Assembly: GCF_001761485.1 (NCBI RefSeq)
Contig: NC_090774.1
Coordinates: forward strand, 2,294,001 to 2,358,000
DNA: 64,000 bases
Reading direction: 5' to 3'
Origin: Yarrowia lipolytica
Lineage: Eukaryota > Ascomycota > Dipodascomycetes > Dipodascales
The translations under genes were made by a program, and so were the position numbers. Position 1 is the stretch's first letter, and every line of letters starts with the position of its first letter. This document shows, piece by piece, positions 40,831 to 52,124 of the stretch. The notes beneath the pieces were generated by a model. The model did not search any database, was not told where the DNA came from, and saw only the letters and a program-made list of their open reading frames with translations.

Positions 40831-43386
40831 ATGTCTTTCTTCGGTATCGCACAGCCCAATCAGGGCAACGTGCAGGAGTACGAATTCGACGACACGTACG
40901 ACGACAATCTTGGCGGACAGCTGGATGAGTCTGGCGACGCCTTCAACGACGAGACGTTTGGCGGCGAGGCGTCTGTGGGCCGGGATTTCGACTTCCACGG
41001 CGAAACGGCCAAAATCTCGTACGCCATTGACGAGGACCAGGTTGCCTACGAACGCCGGGCGCCTCAGCACGCCCAGATGCAGCACCAGCAGCAGCAGCAT
41101 CAGCAGCGACAAGCTCCCCCTTCTCTGCAGCCCATGGCGTCTCTGTGGGGCGCTCCCGACCAGAAGGAGCGAATCATGGGCGACGAGGCCCAGCACGGCG
41201 GCCAGCAGGCCCAGCAGGCTCACCTGCAGCAGCAGCAGCACTACCAGCATGTTGCTGCCCAGCAGGGCGGTCAGCAGCCTCTGTCTCTGGAGCAGATTGA
41301 GGCGCAGCTGATGGGTCGACAGGCCCAGGCCCAGGGCCAGCAGCAGCAGCAGCAGCAACACGGTGTGCCTCCCCAGGGTCACGCTCCTCCTCAGGGCCAC
41401 TTTCCTCCCGGGTACGGCTACCAGGGCTTCCCTCCTGGTTACCCTCCTCCCCAGGGACACCCCATGCAGTACCAGCAGCCCTGGCAGTTCCCTCCCCTGC
41501 CCAACCATGATCTCAACATGCAGATGATGATGCACTACCAGCAGCAGCAGCAGCAGCAGCAGGGACAGGGACAGTTCCAGCAGCCTCAGTTCCAGGGACA
41601 ATCTCAGGGTCAGCCCCAGGTTCAGGTTCAGCAGCAGCAGCAGCAGCAGCAGCAGCCCCAGGCTCAGACTCAGGGTCAGCCCCCCGCTGTCGCTTCTCAG
41701 CCTGCTTCTCAGCAGCAAGCTGCCCCTCCTACCGCGCCCCTGGGCCCCAAGGAGGACAAGGCCATCCCTACCGCTCCTCAGGGCTTCCAGGGCCCTCCCC
41801 ACTCGGGTCCCTACGGCTACCAGCCCGGCCCCGTGCACGTATCGCCCAACCACACGATCCCTCCCATGGATGAGAACGCGCGACTGGCCAAGCGAAATGA
41901 GATGATCAGCAAGCGAAAGCCACACAACAATCTCATGACCGGCGGTGACAAGGACTTTGTGCTGCGAGTCCAGCTCCAGCAGATGGTCACCGAGGACCCT
42001 TACAACGAGGACTTTTACTACCAGGTGCACTCGGCCATCAACGTGCGATCCAACCCCAACCAGCCGCTCGACGCCTTTGCGCGAACGTACCTGTACCAGC
42101 GGGGTCAGCGGGGCCGACGGGCCCGCGGCAACGAGAACGGCCTGCAACGTCTGCAGCAGCAGGTCCACAAGGCCGTGCAGTTTGTCAAGGACCACCCCAA
42201 GAAGGACTCCATTATCTCCCAGGGTGCTCTCGGTAAGATTCACCTTGGCAGCAACAAGGGTCCTCGACAGGCTCTCGACCTGCGAAAACGAGATGATACT
42301 CCCGACGCCGACAACTCTACTGAGGCTCCTACTGAGGGAGTTTCTGCCACCCCCGAACTTCGATCTGCTACCCCCGTGGCCACCACCACCACCACCACCG
42401 ATGCCATTCGATCCATCACCACGTCAATCTCCAAGTTCAACCTTCAGGGCGGCTCGTACGTGTCTGCTAACGACAAGCGAGGTATTCTGCGGGCCATTGA
42501 GAACGTGTACATTGTGCTGCTACGTCTGGAGGCTGCAGAGAGAACCCAGCCCGAAGACGACCTGTCCGACGAGTTCCAGGTGTGGAAGGGAGAAAAAGAC
42601 GCGCTGGTGACCCAGCTGTGGCGTGAGCTGCAGATTACTGCGCCCATCGACCAGGCCGACGGCTCGCTGCACCCCTTCATTGCCATGCTCTCGCATGCCA
42701 AGTGCAAGAAGGCCATTCCCCGAGTTTTCCGGCATATTTCTGCCGAGCAGCGGCTCACCATTCTGACCATGATCATGGCCCACATTGGCGATTTGGACGT
42801 GGTCAAGAATGGCCACTACAGCGGCGAGGAGTCGAACCTGCCCGCCAAGTCGCGGGAGGCCATTGAGGTCTTCTCTCAGACCGTCCTTCCTCCTCTGGTG
42901 CAGTACATTTCTGAGGCCGAGTACGGCGTCATTGTGGGTCTGCTGGAGTTGATGATGGATCGAAATGACACTGCTGCTGTTGTCAAGACCAAGGTTGGAT
43001 CTGCATTTGTGACTGTTTTGATTTCCCGGGCCGAGCTGATCAACCAGGAGGGCTCTGTTTCTGCCGAAGATGAGGAGACCTGGAACCGCATTTTCAACCG
43101 TGTTTTCGGCATTGTTCAGCGCAACAATCTCAACTCCCTGTTCCCTCCTCGAAATGTGGACGATTCTTACGTGTGGCAGTTCCTGGCGTCCATCGCCTTG
43201 GCTGCGAAGATTGATCACCAACGTGTTATGGTTGACGATGTGCGGGACAAGATCTTTGGTACTATGAACGAGGCCAAGGCTCTTCCGCCAGATCTGTCGC
43301 AGCAGAAGATTAACAATCTGAACCTGTTCCTTAACGTCATGGGTCTCAATGCGACCACTTCGGAGATTGGTGAGTTGCAGGGGTGA
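40831..43386 (+). CDS. PAT1: mRNA decapping activator Pat1
   Basis: Pat1 links deadenylated mRNA, the Lsm1-7 ring and Dhh1 to decapping and P-body assembly in the cytoplasm. The 851-residue product starts MSFFGIAQP, the conserved N-terminal motif bound by Dhh1. An acidic segment follows (EFDDTYDDNLGGQLDESGDAFND), then a long Gln/Pro/Gly-rich region at about 75-315 with several runs of 5-10 glutamines. A conserved middle block (MISKRKPHNNLMTGGDKDFVLRVQLQQM) precedes the helical C-terminal domain (about 520-850). The ATG at 40831 is chosen because it gives the conserved N-terminus; the 66 upstream in-frame codons are a pyrimidine-rich leader. No intron is seen. Confidence 0.95.
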   Translation: MSFFGIAQPNQGNVQEYEFDDTYDDNLGGQLDESGDAFNDETFGGEASVGRDFDFHGETAKISYAIDEDQVAYERRAPQHAQMQHQQQQHQQRQAPPSLQPMASLWGAPDQKERIMGDEAQHGGQQAQQAHLQQQQHYQHVAAQQGGQQPLSLEQIEAQLMGRQAQAQGQQQQQQQHGVPPQGHAPPQGHFPPGYGYQGFPPGYPPPQGHPMQYQQPWQFPPLPNHDLNMQMMMHYQQQQQQQQGQGQFQQPQFQGQSQGQPQVQVQQQQQQQQQPQAQTQGQPPAVASQPASQQQAAPPTAPLGPKEDKAIPTAPQGFQGPPHSGPYGYQPGPVHVSPNHTIPPMDENARLAKRNEMISKRKPHNNLMTGGDKDFVLRVQLQQMVTEDPYNEDFYYQVHSAINVRSNPNQPLDAFARTYLYQRGQRGRRARGNENGLQRLQQQVHKAVQFVKDHPKKDSIISQGALGKIHLGSNKGPRQALDLRKRDDTPDADNSTEAPTEGVSATPELRSATPVATTTTTTDAIRSITTSISKFNLQGGSYVSANDKRGILRAIENVYIVLLRLEAAERTQPEDDLSDEFQVWKGEKDALVTQLWRELQITAPIDQADGSLHPFIAMLSHAKCKKAIPRVFRHISAEQRLTILTMIMAHIGDLDVVKNGHYSGEESNLPAKSREAIEVFSQTVLPPLVQYISEAEYGVIVGLLELMMDRNDTAAVVKTKVGSAFVTVLISRAELINQEGSVSAEDEETWNRIFNRVFGIVQRNNLNSLFPPRNVDDSYVWQFLASIALAAKIDHQRVMVDDVRDKIFGTMNEAKALPPDLSQQKINNLNLFLNVMGLNATTSEIGELQG

Positions 43387-44983
43387 TTAGATGAGGGAGC
43401 AGTGGTTATGTAAAATAGGATTTTTGAGAAAAAGATGATTTGACCGTTTGACCGTGGTGAGCGTGTTAGATAGATAGGAGACGAGACTGCGTAGGGGCTC
43501 AGTGGAAAAGTTCATGATAGACATTGTGGAAGTGGTAGTACAACTAGACGGCGGCACGAAGGTACCGGACTGGCGTGGGAACTGGTTGGGAACCGGGGTC
43601 CCGAACTCAAGACTCTTCCAGTCTAGATTCAGAGTCGTCAACCAGGCTTCGAAGATATCCATTAGGGAGCATTTTGAAGAGTGCTGACATGGTATTGGCC
43701 TTTGATCTAGCGAAACATCTTTGGGCAAGGTCCATGAAGAGCACTGATGGTTACGCTCCAGGTCGACGGATGATGGCTACGGGACCCAGGATGCTCTGGT
43801 ATGAGCACGAGGAAAAGGGAGCAGCAACTTCTGAGGTGTTTTGTCAACTTCTTGAGGTTTGTCAACTTTGAGAGTGTTTGTCAACTTCTGAGGTGTTTGG
43901 TCAACTTCTGAGCTCTGGAATCAGCAGCTTCATCCGTCATCTTCTCCAAGTCGCACGGTGGATAACTTCGGGAAGATCACTTGCAGTTGTTCTGAGGACA
44001 AATATCGATTGCTGTTGGATTGTGGATTATTCTTGTCAACTATTCAGCCATTGCTCGATCTACTTGGATCTACGTGGCTCCTCTACAGTCCATACAGTAG
44101 TGTAATCTCTGCCGAGGGGTTCTCATCATACTGTAGTCGGCTACATGATGTTGGAGTAGATACAGTCAGTACAATACAATAAAGGGCCAGCGACTGAAGT
44201 GACTGGATTGGTTGTTGCTACAAGTCCAATTTGAGAAACTACTGCCTTTATTCACGTGGTTCGTGGATCCGGTGATCCCGGTTGTATTCGTCCTTGTAGC
44301 TTGACAGACATATCTTTACAACTGGCTCTCGCAGCCCCACATTGCCGCCAGTTTTGGACGATTCAAGTTGATATACCGATTATAATGGCCGTTTGAAACT
44401 TGATGGTCTCTTCCGATTTCGAATCGGGTGTGTGTTTCGTTTGTTAGAGTCGGAACGTCTGTCTTTTGTAGCGCATTGCACTCTACGTACAGTATCCTCC
44501 AGACAGCTGTTGCTAACCCCCCCTCTCCCCGGGTGAAACTGCTACTGGTCAGAACACTCGTCTGCTCCATCATAGGTTGTATACTTGACGGTTCGAGTGT
44601 CTCTATTCAGTTACTTTGGCAATTTTGGGGTAAACAAGTGCCCATGTACTTTACTTGGAACTCTTCACTAATACCCGAGAGTTAGTTGACTGGAGCTAGA
44701 GTAGAGAGGGAACTATTGTACAAGTGCTGGAGCACCTGAATGGCGTTCTTAGCATGCGATATGATGATTTAGACATTAGTCAGCACGTTTTCTCGCCATA
44801 CCTGCCCTCATCACCACTCTCTCGGCCTGCGCCTGGCTCAAGAATGGCACCTACATCTACAGCACAATACGTACAAGCATGTTGCACATTCTCCCAACAC
44901 GCATGTAGGGTTAGGAAATTAGGCTTCCCCCACAGGACATGAGAGAGATGGAAAGACACATGTCATCACGAAACACAACGACT
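43387..44983. other. Intergenic region PAT1-GEA
   Basis: No gene is supported. Contents are an about 19-bp tandem array at 43825, a CACGTG box at 44253-44258 and scattered GTAC-rich words. Open frames of 85-113 codons on the minus strand have no domains. Confidence 0.5.
43825..43912 (+). repeat. About 19-bp tandem array CAACTTCTGAGGTGTTTGT
   Basis: Five imperfect copies of an 18-20 bp unit, each beginning CAACTT, stand in a row in the PAT1-GEA spacer. Confidence 0.85.
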
Positions 44984-47900
44984 ATGGATATTGTGGATCG
45001 AGAGAAGAGTGAGTGAGGCGAAGGGGGCGAGGGGCAGGAGGAGATTGTGGGCGCGGCGCAGGGGCGCGGGCCTCACGTGACGCCGGATTTCCCCGTACTA
45101 ACACAGATCTCTCTGTGGATCCGATTTTTCTGGTTTCGGCCGAATGTCTGGCCATCACCTCGGCGATGCGCAAAAACGCGCGGTGGGCCAACTCGGGCGT
45201 GTCGAGCATCCTGCGAGGCCCCAGTGACACCAACGGGCGGTCGGGATCGGACATTCGCTCGCGTCTGGGCCTCCGAACCCGAGGCAGTGAGTTCACGGCT
45301 GCCGTGGACGCCCACCATCATCACCACCACCATGAGAGCACAGAGCGGGGTCCCGACGACCCGCTGATTGAGGCGTTTGCGCGTCTGCGCGTGGCGGTGG
45401 CACAGCTGGACTCGCTGGAGCACTTTGACATGTACCAGCTGTTTCTGCCGTTCATCGAGGTGATCAGATCCCCGTCCACCACCGGGCCCATCACCGCCAT
45501 GGCCATCACCGCCGTCAACAAGTTCTTCGACTACAACATTGTCAGCACCCGCAGCGTCAACCTGCAGCATGCTGTGTGCCAGCTCAGTATCGCCATCACC
45601 CACTGCCGGTTTGACGCCACCGATCAGGCCGACGACGACGCCGTGCTGCTCAAAATCCTCAAGCTCATGGACACCCTCGTGGGCGGCGCCTCCGGCGATC
45701 TGCTCAACGACGAGTCAATGTGCGAGATTTTCGAAACGTGTCTCTCCATGGCGTGTCAATTGCGACGGTCCAACGTCCTGAGACGCTCGGCAGAGAACAC
45801 CATTCTCGATATCACTCAGAAGGCCTTTTCCAAGCTGCGACGATTGGAGCCCGAACAGGAGATCCCCGTCGGAGCTCCAATTGCTCAGGAAGAGGTGGTT
45901 GTTAACGCCCCGGGTGTTGTGGACACTATCGTGAGGGAGGAAGGTGCTCCTGGTGAGGAGCCCAAGGAGGAGCCCAAGGGGGAGACCAAGGAGGAGACCA
46001 AGGAGGAGACCAAGGAGGAGACCAAGGATGAGGTCAACGAGGAGCCCAGCAAGGAGCCCAACGAGACGCCCAGGGACCAGAAAGGGGAAAAAGACGAAAA
46101 GGAGATGGCAGCAACTGAAACTACCACCTCCTCCACATCCACATTCGGAATTCCAGCAATCCGGGAATTCTACCGAGTCCTCACCTCTATCCTGGACCCC
46201 GCAAACCACCACCAGTACACAGAAAGCACACGAGTCATGTCGTTGCAGCTCATCAACGTGGTCTTCGAGGTTGCCGGAAAAGAACTCACCAAGCACCACT
46301 CGCTTCTCCAGATCACCACAGACACCCTGTGCAAGCATCTGTTCAAAATCATCCGAATGGACTCTCTTCCGCTGGTCCAGGGCGCTCTGCGGGTCATCTC
46401 CACCATGCTGCATACTACACGTTCTCATCTCAAGTTGCAGCAGGAGTTTCTCTTGGTCTACTTTATGAGTTGCTGTTGTCCCCTGGATGGACCCTCGGAT
46501 GATCCCTCTTCCGATATCACTGCTCCGTCCATTCTGCTTGAAAAGAACTTCAACTACAGTAACAGTCAGTTAGGTGAGATTAGTAAGCCTGGCACTCCCA
46601 GACCGGATTCCAGCTCTCCAGGTGCTGATGATAACATAAACGGCACTCCTAGCCCCACTCAGGCACAGTTTGCCACTTCGCGAAGCCCCGAGATCCGAGA
46701 AGCAATGGTCGAGACGCTCTCCACGCTGTGCAGAGAGCCGTACTTTTTCGCAGAACTGTTTCTCAACTTTGACTGCGACGTCGACCGGGTTAATCTGTGC
46801 GAAAACATGATGCAGTTTCTGTGCCGGTCTGCATACCCTGATGCAGCCCAGTGGTCGTCTTCGTCCGTGCCCCCATTTTGTCTCGACGTTGTTCTTCAAC
46901 ACCTTTCCAAGCTGGTTGGTCGACTAGATCAAAATGGAGACGATAAGAAGGAGGCTGCTTCTGAGCTCGTGGCCCGAAAAGCCCGCAAGAAGGAGATCGT
47001 CGAGGCCATTGACGCCTTCAACGTGAATCCCAAGGTGGGTATTCAAAAGTTCCTGTCTGGAGGTCTCATCAAGGACACTTCGCCTACTGAGATCGGCTCG
47101 TTCCTGTTCCAGTCGTCACGAATCAACAAGGCCAAGCTCGGTGAATTCCTTTCCAAGCCCGCAAACCTGCCCACGCTCAAGGCATACACTGCGCAGTTTG
47201 ATTTCGATGGCAAACGAGTTGATATGGCGCTGAGACAGTATCTCTCTGCGTTCCGACTCCCCGGCGAGTCGCAGCAGATTGAGCGAGTCATGGAGTGCTT
47301 TGCCGAGCACTACTCGTCCTTCTCCGAGAACCAGTCCGTGGTGAAAAACTCCAACGACGGTGTGGTGCTCTGTTTCTCCATCATCATGCTCAACACAGAC
47401 CTGCACAACCCGCAGGTCAAGAACCACATGTCGCTGGACCAGTACAAGCGCAACTTGCGGGGTCAATGCGACGGTCAGGACTATGAGGCTGAGTTTCTCG
47501 AGTCCATTTACAACGACATTAAGACGCGAGAGATTGTCATGCCCGATGAGCATGACTCCAACGAGTCCTTCGAGCACTCGTGGGGCGAGCTGCTGATGAA
47601 AACTGACCAGGCGGGGCTCATGACGACCGACCTTAACTCGAACGCGTTTGATCGGTACGTGTTTGAGGTCACGTGGCGGCCCATTGTGGCCATGTTGACA
47701 CGTGTCTTTTCCGCAGCTACGGACGACGCTGTCTTCAGCCGTGTTATTTCCGGTCTGGACCAGCTGGCGCGTCTGGCAAGTGACTTTGACATTGACGAGG
47801 TCATTCACGTGATTCTGGACCGTGTGGGAGGTATTATGGCGGCCCTGGGCGAACCGATTGACAGTCTACAGAACATTGACGTGTGGGTGGACCCCAGTCA

Positions 47901-49536
47901 GACGGATCCCATCACGGTCTCGGATCTTTCTGTGCAGTTTGGACTCGATTTCAAGGCTCAGATTGCCGCGGTGGTCTACTTTACGATCGTGTCCAACCAC
48001 AGCGAGCACCTGAGCGACGATGTGTTTGTGTTTGTGGCCAAGGTGCTCAACAACATTTACGAGAACGGTCTACATCCTACTCCGTTGTTTGGTGCGTTTG
48101 AAAGCACCGAAAAGAGTGCATTTAAGAATGATTTGCCTCGAATTGCCGCTCCAAACAAATTTAAAAAGTACGAGAGCGGCAAGGAGGGCGTGGGTCTTCT
48201 GAGTACGCTGTCTTCGTACCTCACGGGAGGCTACAACGAAAACAACCAACCTACTGACGAGGAGATTGAGGCTACTTTGAGCGCTCTAGACTGCCTGGCG
48301 AGCTGCAAGGTGGATGAGCTGTTTGGGCGACTTCAGACCGGTGAAGAACCGACTGTTCAGTTCGTTAATGCCCTTACTGGAGTCCCCTCCATCTACTCGT
48401 TCCATCTGATGGCACTGCTGGGCCAGAAGAACAGCCATGTGACTACACTAGTGATAGACCGGTTCGGCGACTCTCTGGACGACGGTGCTACTATTAATTA
48501 TCTTGCAGGATTGCAGAAGGACAGTGGAAAGCTCTTCGCGCAGCTTCTCAAGGTTGACTCTGAGGTTCTGCGTTCTCTGGCTCCTGAAATCGACTCTCTG
48601 ATCCTCTCCTTTGCTCTGTTTGACAACACGGACTACCTGGAAGTGGTCAAGATCCTGGCATCCAACGTGGCATCCAGCGAACGGGTGTTTGAGTTAATTG
48701 AAAAGCACGTGGACGACATTCCCGTGGCCAACCTCGTGTCCATTCTTGACGAGTTTGTGTCAGTGTCGTCCGTGGGCGCTCCTCTCGAGCAGCGAGGTCT
48801 TGTTTTGGACTCTCTGACTGCGTCCAGCTCTGAAAAGGACGTGGATAAGCTGCTGAGCAAGGTCAAGTCCAAGAGGGAGGACACCAAACAGACCGTGGAG
48901 CACGTTATTCGCGGCCTTAAGGCCCTACAACTCGCGCACAAGGCAGCCTTCACACACAACACCTCTGCATACATTGAGTTCCTGGCTCATCAGAGCTATA
49001 ATCCTTGTCGGCGAATCCGATCCGAGACTCTCAAGACTCTGGAGAACCTGTTGCGAGACAAGGAGATCTACTCGCAGCCCGGGTTTTCGTGGGAAGAGAG
49101 TGTGTTTGAAAACGGGCTGTTCCCGCTAGTCAAGGAGCTGCTCAAGCCTGAGGTGTACGAACTGGATAGTGCCGGAATGGGCTCCACGCGAGTCAAGGGT
49201 GCCATGCTGCTGTGCCGAACGTTTTTGCATTACGTTGATGCGGCTGAGGCCAATGGAGGCGATTTCGATAGCGTGCACGCGCAGGTGATCCAGCTGTGGC
49301 TGACCATGCTTACCATGCTGGATCGGCTCATGTCGTCGTCTTCCGACGCGCAGGAGGCGCTGGTGGAGTCGCTCAAGAATGTGCTGCTGGTGCTGGTGTC
49401 GTCCAAGCATCTGGATCCCCAGCAAGGCGGCTCCGACTGGGACGATTCGTGGAACCGGCTCGACCAGTTTGTGCCGGGTTTAAGAACCGACTTGTTCCCG
49501 GATAGCAAGGAGCCTGAGGTCAAGCGGGCTACGTAG
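44984..49536 (+). CDS. GEA1: Gea1/2-type Sec7 ARF guanine-nucleotide exchange factor (spliced)
   Basis: This large ARF-GEF of the GBF1/Gea family activates Arf1 at the early Golgi for COPI coat formation. Exon 1 (44984-45008) and exon 2 (45107-49536) give 1484 residues. The 98-bp intron has GTGAGT after phase 1 and TACTAAC (45096-45102) with acceptor CAG at 45104-45106. Splicing yields MDIVDREKNLSVDPIFLVSAECLAI, which places the family's N-terminal DCB domain (SAMRKNARW) correctly. The DCB-HUS region precedes a Sec7 domain at about 631-822 with the catalytic glutamate E729 (RLPGESQQIERVMECFA) and IIMLNTDLHNPQVK. HDS helical domains follow. Oddities are a run of seven histidines at residues 78-84 and a KEE-type acidic repeat at about 292-330. 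Confidence 0.95.
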
Positions 49537-50254
49537 GACGAGTTCGAGTGAGTAGTACAAGAGTAATAGATTAGAAATGTTAGTGGATGGATATGAGTAT
49601 CGTCAGATAGAAGTCTGGCGTGGCCTCTGTCGCTTGGAGAAGACCCTCTCTATATCGAAGAAAGTCGATCCGTTCCATATGCAGCAACATACAGTTAACA
49701 TTGACTTTAGGTGCATGTTTACATCTGTGTTTACATTGGTGTACGATCGATCTCTCTGCTGCATTATGTGGAAGATACGACCGTATAACGGTTGTCGAAC
49801 ATGGCCTGTTTAACGGTCTGAGAGGTTGTTGCGGCTGCGGCTTTGCACGGTGATTAGTCATCGGTGGAGAACCAGGATAGAGAGCCCTTTTGGACGTCTT
49901 GATGACTAAGAGGGTGGTGATTACCAAGAGCTGAAGAACAGCTTCCGTTGGCACAGCTTCCGTTAGTACGACTCCCGGCTCGCCCACCAATCAAAACCTC
50001 GGCTATTTGTACAGTCATGACGATGTAAACAAACATGCGTCTGTTACGGCATGTGTTTCGGAGATGGCGCATGGCGTGCTGTTGACAGGCACTAGCGGGT
50101 ACAACGGGCAAAGCGGGCAAGACGGGCAAAAGCGGTCCAGAAGGCCCTCGTCGGGGGTCTATAGCTTCTCTTGGCGTCGATCCATGTCGTTTAGTCCACT
50201 GTAGTCTTCTCACGCCATTGTAGTGGAGTTTGAGCACTAGTTCAGTGGTTGGCG

Positions 50255-50292
50255 CTACTTGTAGCACAAACAGACCACTACAAGTAGTTTTT
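50255..50292 (+). repeat. Perfect 10-bp hairpin followed by T5
   Basis: CTACTTGTAG (50255-50264) and its exact complement CTACAAGTAG (50278-50287) flank a 13-nt loop, and a T5 run follows at once. The shape resembles a stem-loop with Pol III-style termination, but no RNA gene is recognised upstream. Both arms are copies of a 10-mer repeated elsewhere in the window. Confidence 0.6.
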
Positions 50293-51139
50293 GCAGCAAT
50301 TGCTTGCAATTGAACCCTCCGGTCTCTTGTATGTATCTCTTGTCCCCGGACATTGGCATCGGACTTGGTGTCTCACTCCATTCGGGCACTTGCCCTGGAA
50401 GACAAGCATCAAATACAGTGCAAGTAGACCTAAGGGGGGCCGGGCTAGTAGGAAAACTAGAGGTTGATAGACTTGCACTAACGGCTGCGAGAAGAAGCCC
50501 CTTTGGCACCAGTCTGGAGATGCCGATGTGGGTGTGTGAACTATAGCTCAACGTGATTATTCACCCTGTTTTTCTTCTGCCAGAGTCAGAATCAGTGTTG
50601 GAGTCAGACAAGTGAGGGGCAACTGTAGCCAGGAGGCCGCTAAAGTGCTCAAAACCAAGGTGTAAGTGCTGGGTGGTTGCAAAAGGAGACTGCGGATGAG
50701 CACTTTTCGCCGTCCAGGGTCGGATTCTTTTCTGAAACGAGAATACTTGGAAAAATGACGCACCTTGTTGCTCGTATCGCATCGAACGACCGGCCAAGGT
50801 CAACGTTGCTTGTTGCAAGACAAGGCGAGAAGGGCGAGAAGGGCGGGCGCTGCGGCCACAATGGCGGTATCAGTCGACTCGGGCCAGTGAGCTGATTCCA
50901 GATGTGAAACAGTCACGTCCGTGGCGCAACTGTGGCGCATTCGGTGGCGGTTGCAAGACACTGGGCGAGGGGAGACAAGGTTCGTACAAAGACGTTGCGA
51001 GGCGTATTGTGGCGTTGGTGAGTACGATACAAATACGACGTCACGCACGTGGCGTGCAATCCCCCGTCCATTAGTCATTGTGCAGCCATACTTGGTCGAT
51101 TTGAAATCCGCTGCCATTTTCCACCGACGTGGCCACCTC

Positions 51140-51186
51140 CATTTCGACCCATTTCGACCCATTTCGACCCATTTCGACCCATTTGA
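51140..51186 (+). repeat. 10-bp tandem array CATTTCGACC
   Basis: Four perfect copies plus a partial copy of a 10-bp unit CATTTCGACC are present. Confidence 0.9.
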
Positions 51187-51228
51187 CATGTGATTTTTGT
51201 TAATAGCAATTAGATGGGGGATCCCGTG

Positions 51229-51300
51229 ACTGCATGTGCAGTGCATATGCATGTGCATACTGGTGCACTCCTAGTGCATCCTGGTGCATACTGCACCCGC
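51229..51300 (+). repeat. GTGCAT-rich irregular repeat
   Basis: About eight GTGCA or TGCAT words occur in 70 bp, some as palindromes (ATGCAT-like). The spacing is irregular. Confidence 0.6.
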
Positions 51301-52088
51301 ATACTGGCTAATTAGGAAATGGGCCGGGCAGCCAATACGTACATGCACCTTTTATACAGTAGTTAGTAAGGTTGCAATATGCTTCAGATTGGCAGATGGT
51401 AGGGTTTTGGCCGGTCCGAGGACTGAGCGGCTTTTATCCTGTCTGGAGCTGGTGCCCAGACTTTTGACGGCTTGGCGTCATCGCAGGGTCCACGGTAATG
51501 TTGCTGGTTGACGCCCGCCACAGCTTAGTCATCCGGGCAAGTCTTCGGGCAACGGAGACTGGTGGCTCTCTGGAGCAGTTACACTCCTCTCGCCCTGACC
51601 GCAGTAATATGAGGTCAGATGGCGGGGAAAAATTACCTCTAGCTTTGGAGCTTTGTAGCCATTAAAGGTGTAACTTTGGAAATGAAAATTGTATTCGCTA
51701 TTGCAGCTTGCTGTGGAGAGCGGTGGTGAAAGGGCGACCGTGTGGAGTTTTGGAGGGGGGCGGGTGGGCGGCGGTGATCCGGGGGTTGGGGTGTTGTTCT
51801 GGAGGAATATCGGGTCAATGGGCGCCAACCTGCTGCCGTCCTTTGGGCGACCCGGTCATGTCCTGTCTCTCTGAGATTGTTTGCGGCATTTTGGCACTGT
51901 AATTTTTTGGGCATGTCCAGTGGATTAACGCCGGGTCTAAACTTTGGGACGTCTTGAGCCTCCCTGCGTTGGTGGACCTCTCTCGATACGGCAACCGAGT
52001 GAGTAATATAGACCCTTCACAGGCTCGGGCAAAGTGGAGAGGTGCGTCTTTCGCATGTTGCTGTTGAGAGAGAGACATAGAGTCAGGG

Positions 52089-52124
52089 CCAGTGCAAGTG
52101 CAGTGCAAGTGCAAGTGCAAGTAC
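52089..52124 (+). repeat. GTGCAA hexamer repeat
   Basis: About five copies of GTGCAA and related words stand in tandem upstream of the YTP1-like gene. Confidence 0.75.

Noticed and set aside
40786-42243. 485-codon Leu-rich minus-strand frame opposite PAT1
   Set aside because: Gln codons of PAT1 read in antisense give Leu; there is no independent support.
43387-43728. 113-codon minus-strand frame abutting the PAT1 stop
   Set aside because: No domain, no clear codon bias and it would overlap the PAT1 3' UTR; kept only as a weak possibility.
44316-44573. 85-codon minus-strand frame, with a tRNA-like GATTCGAAATC word on the same strand
   Set aside because: The T-arm has only four pairs and no D-arm, A-box or matching 5' acceptor; the frame has no known domain.
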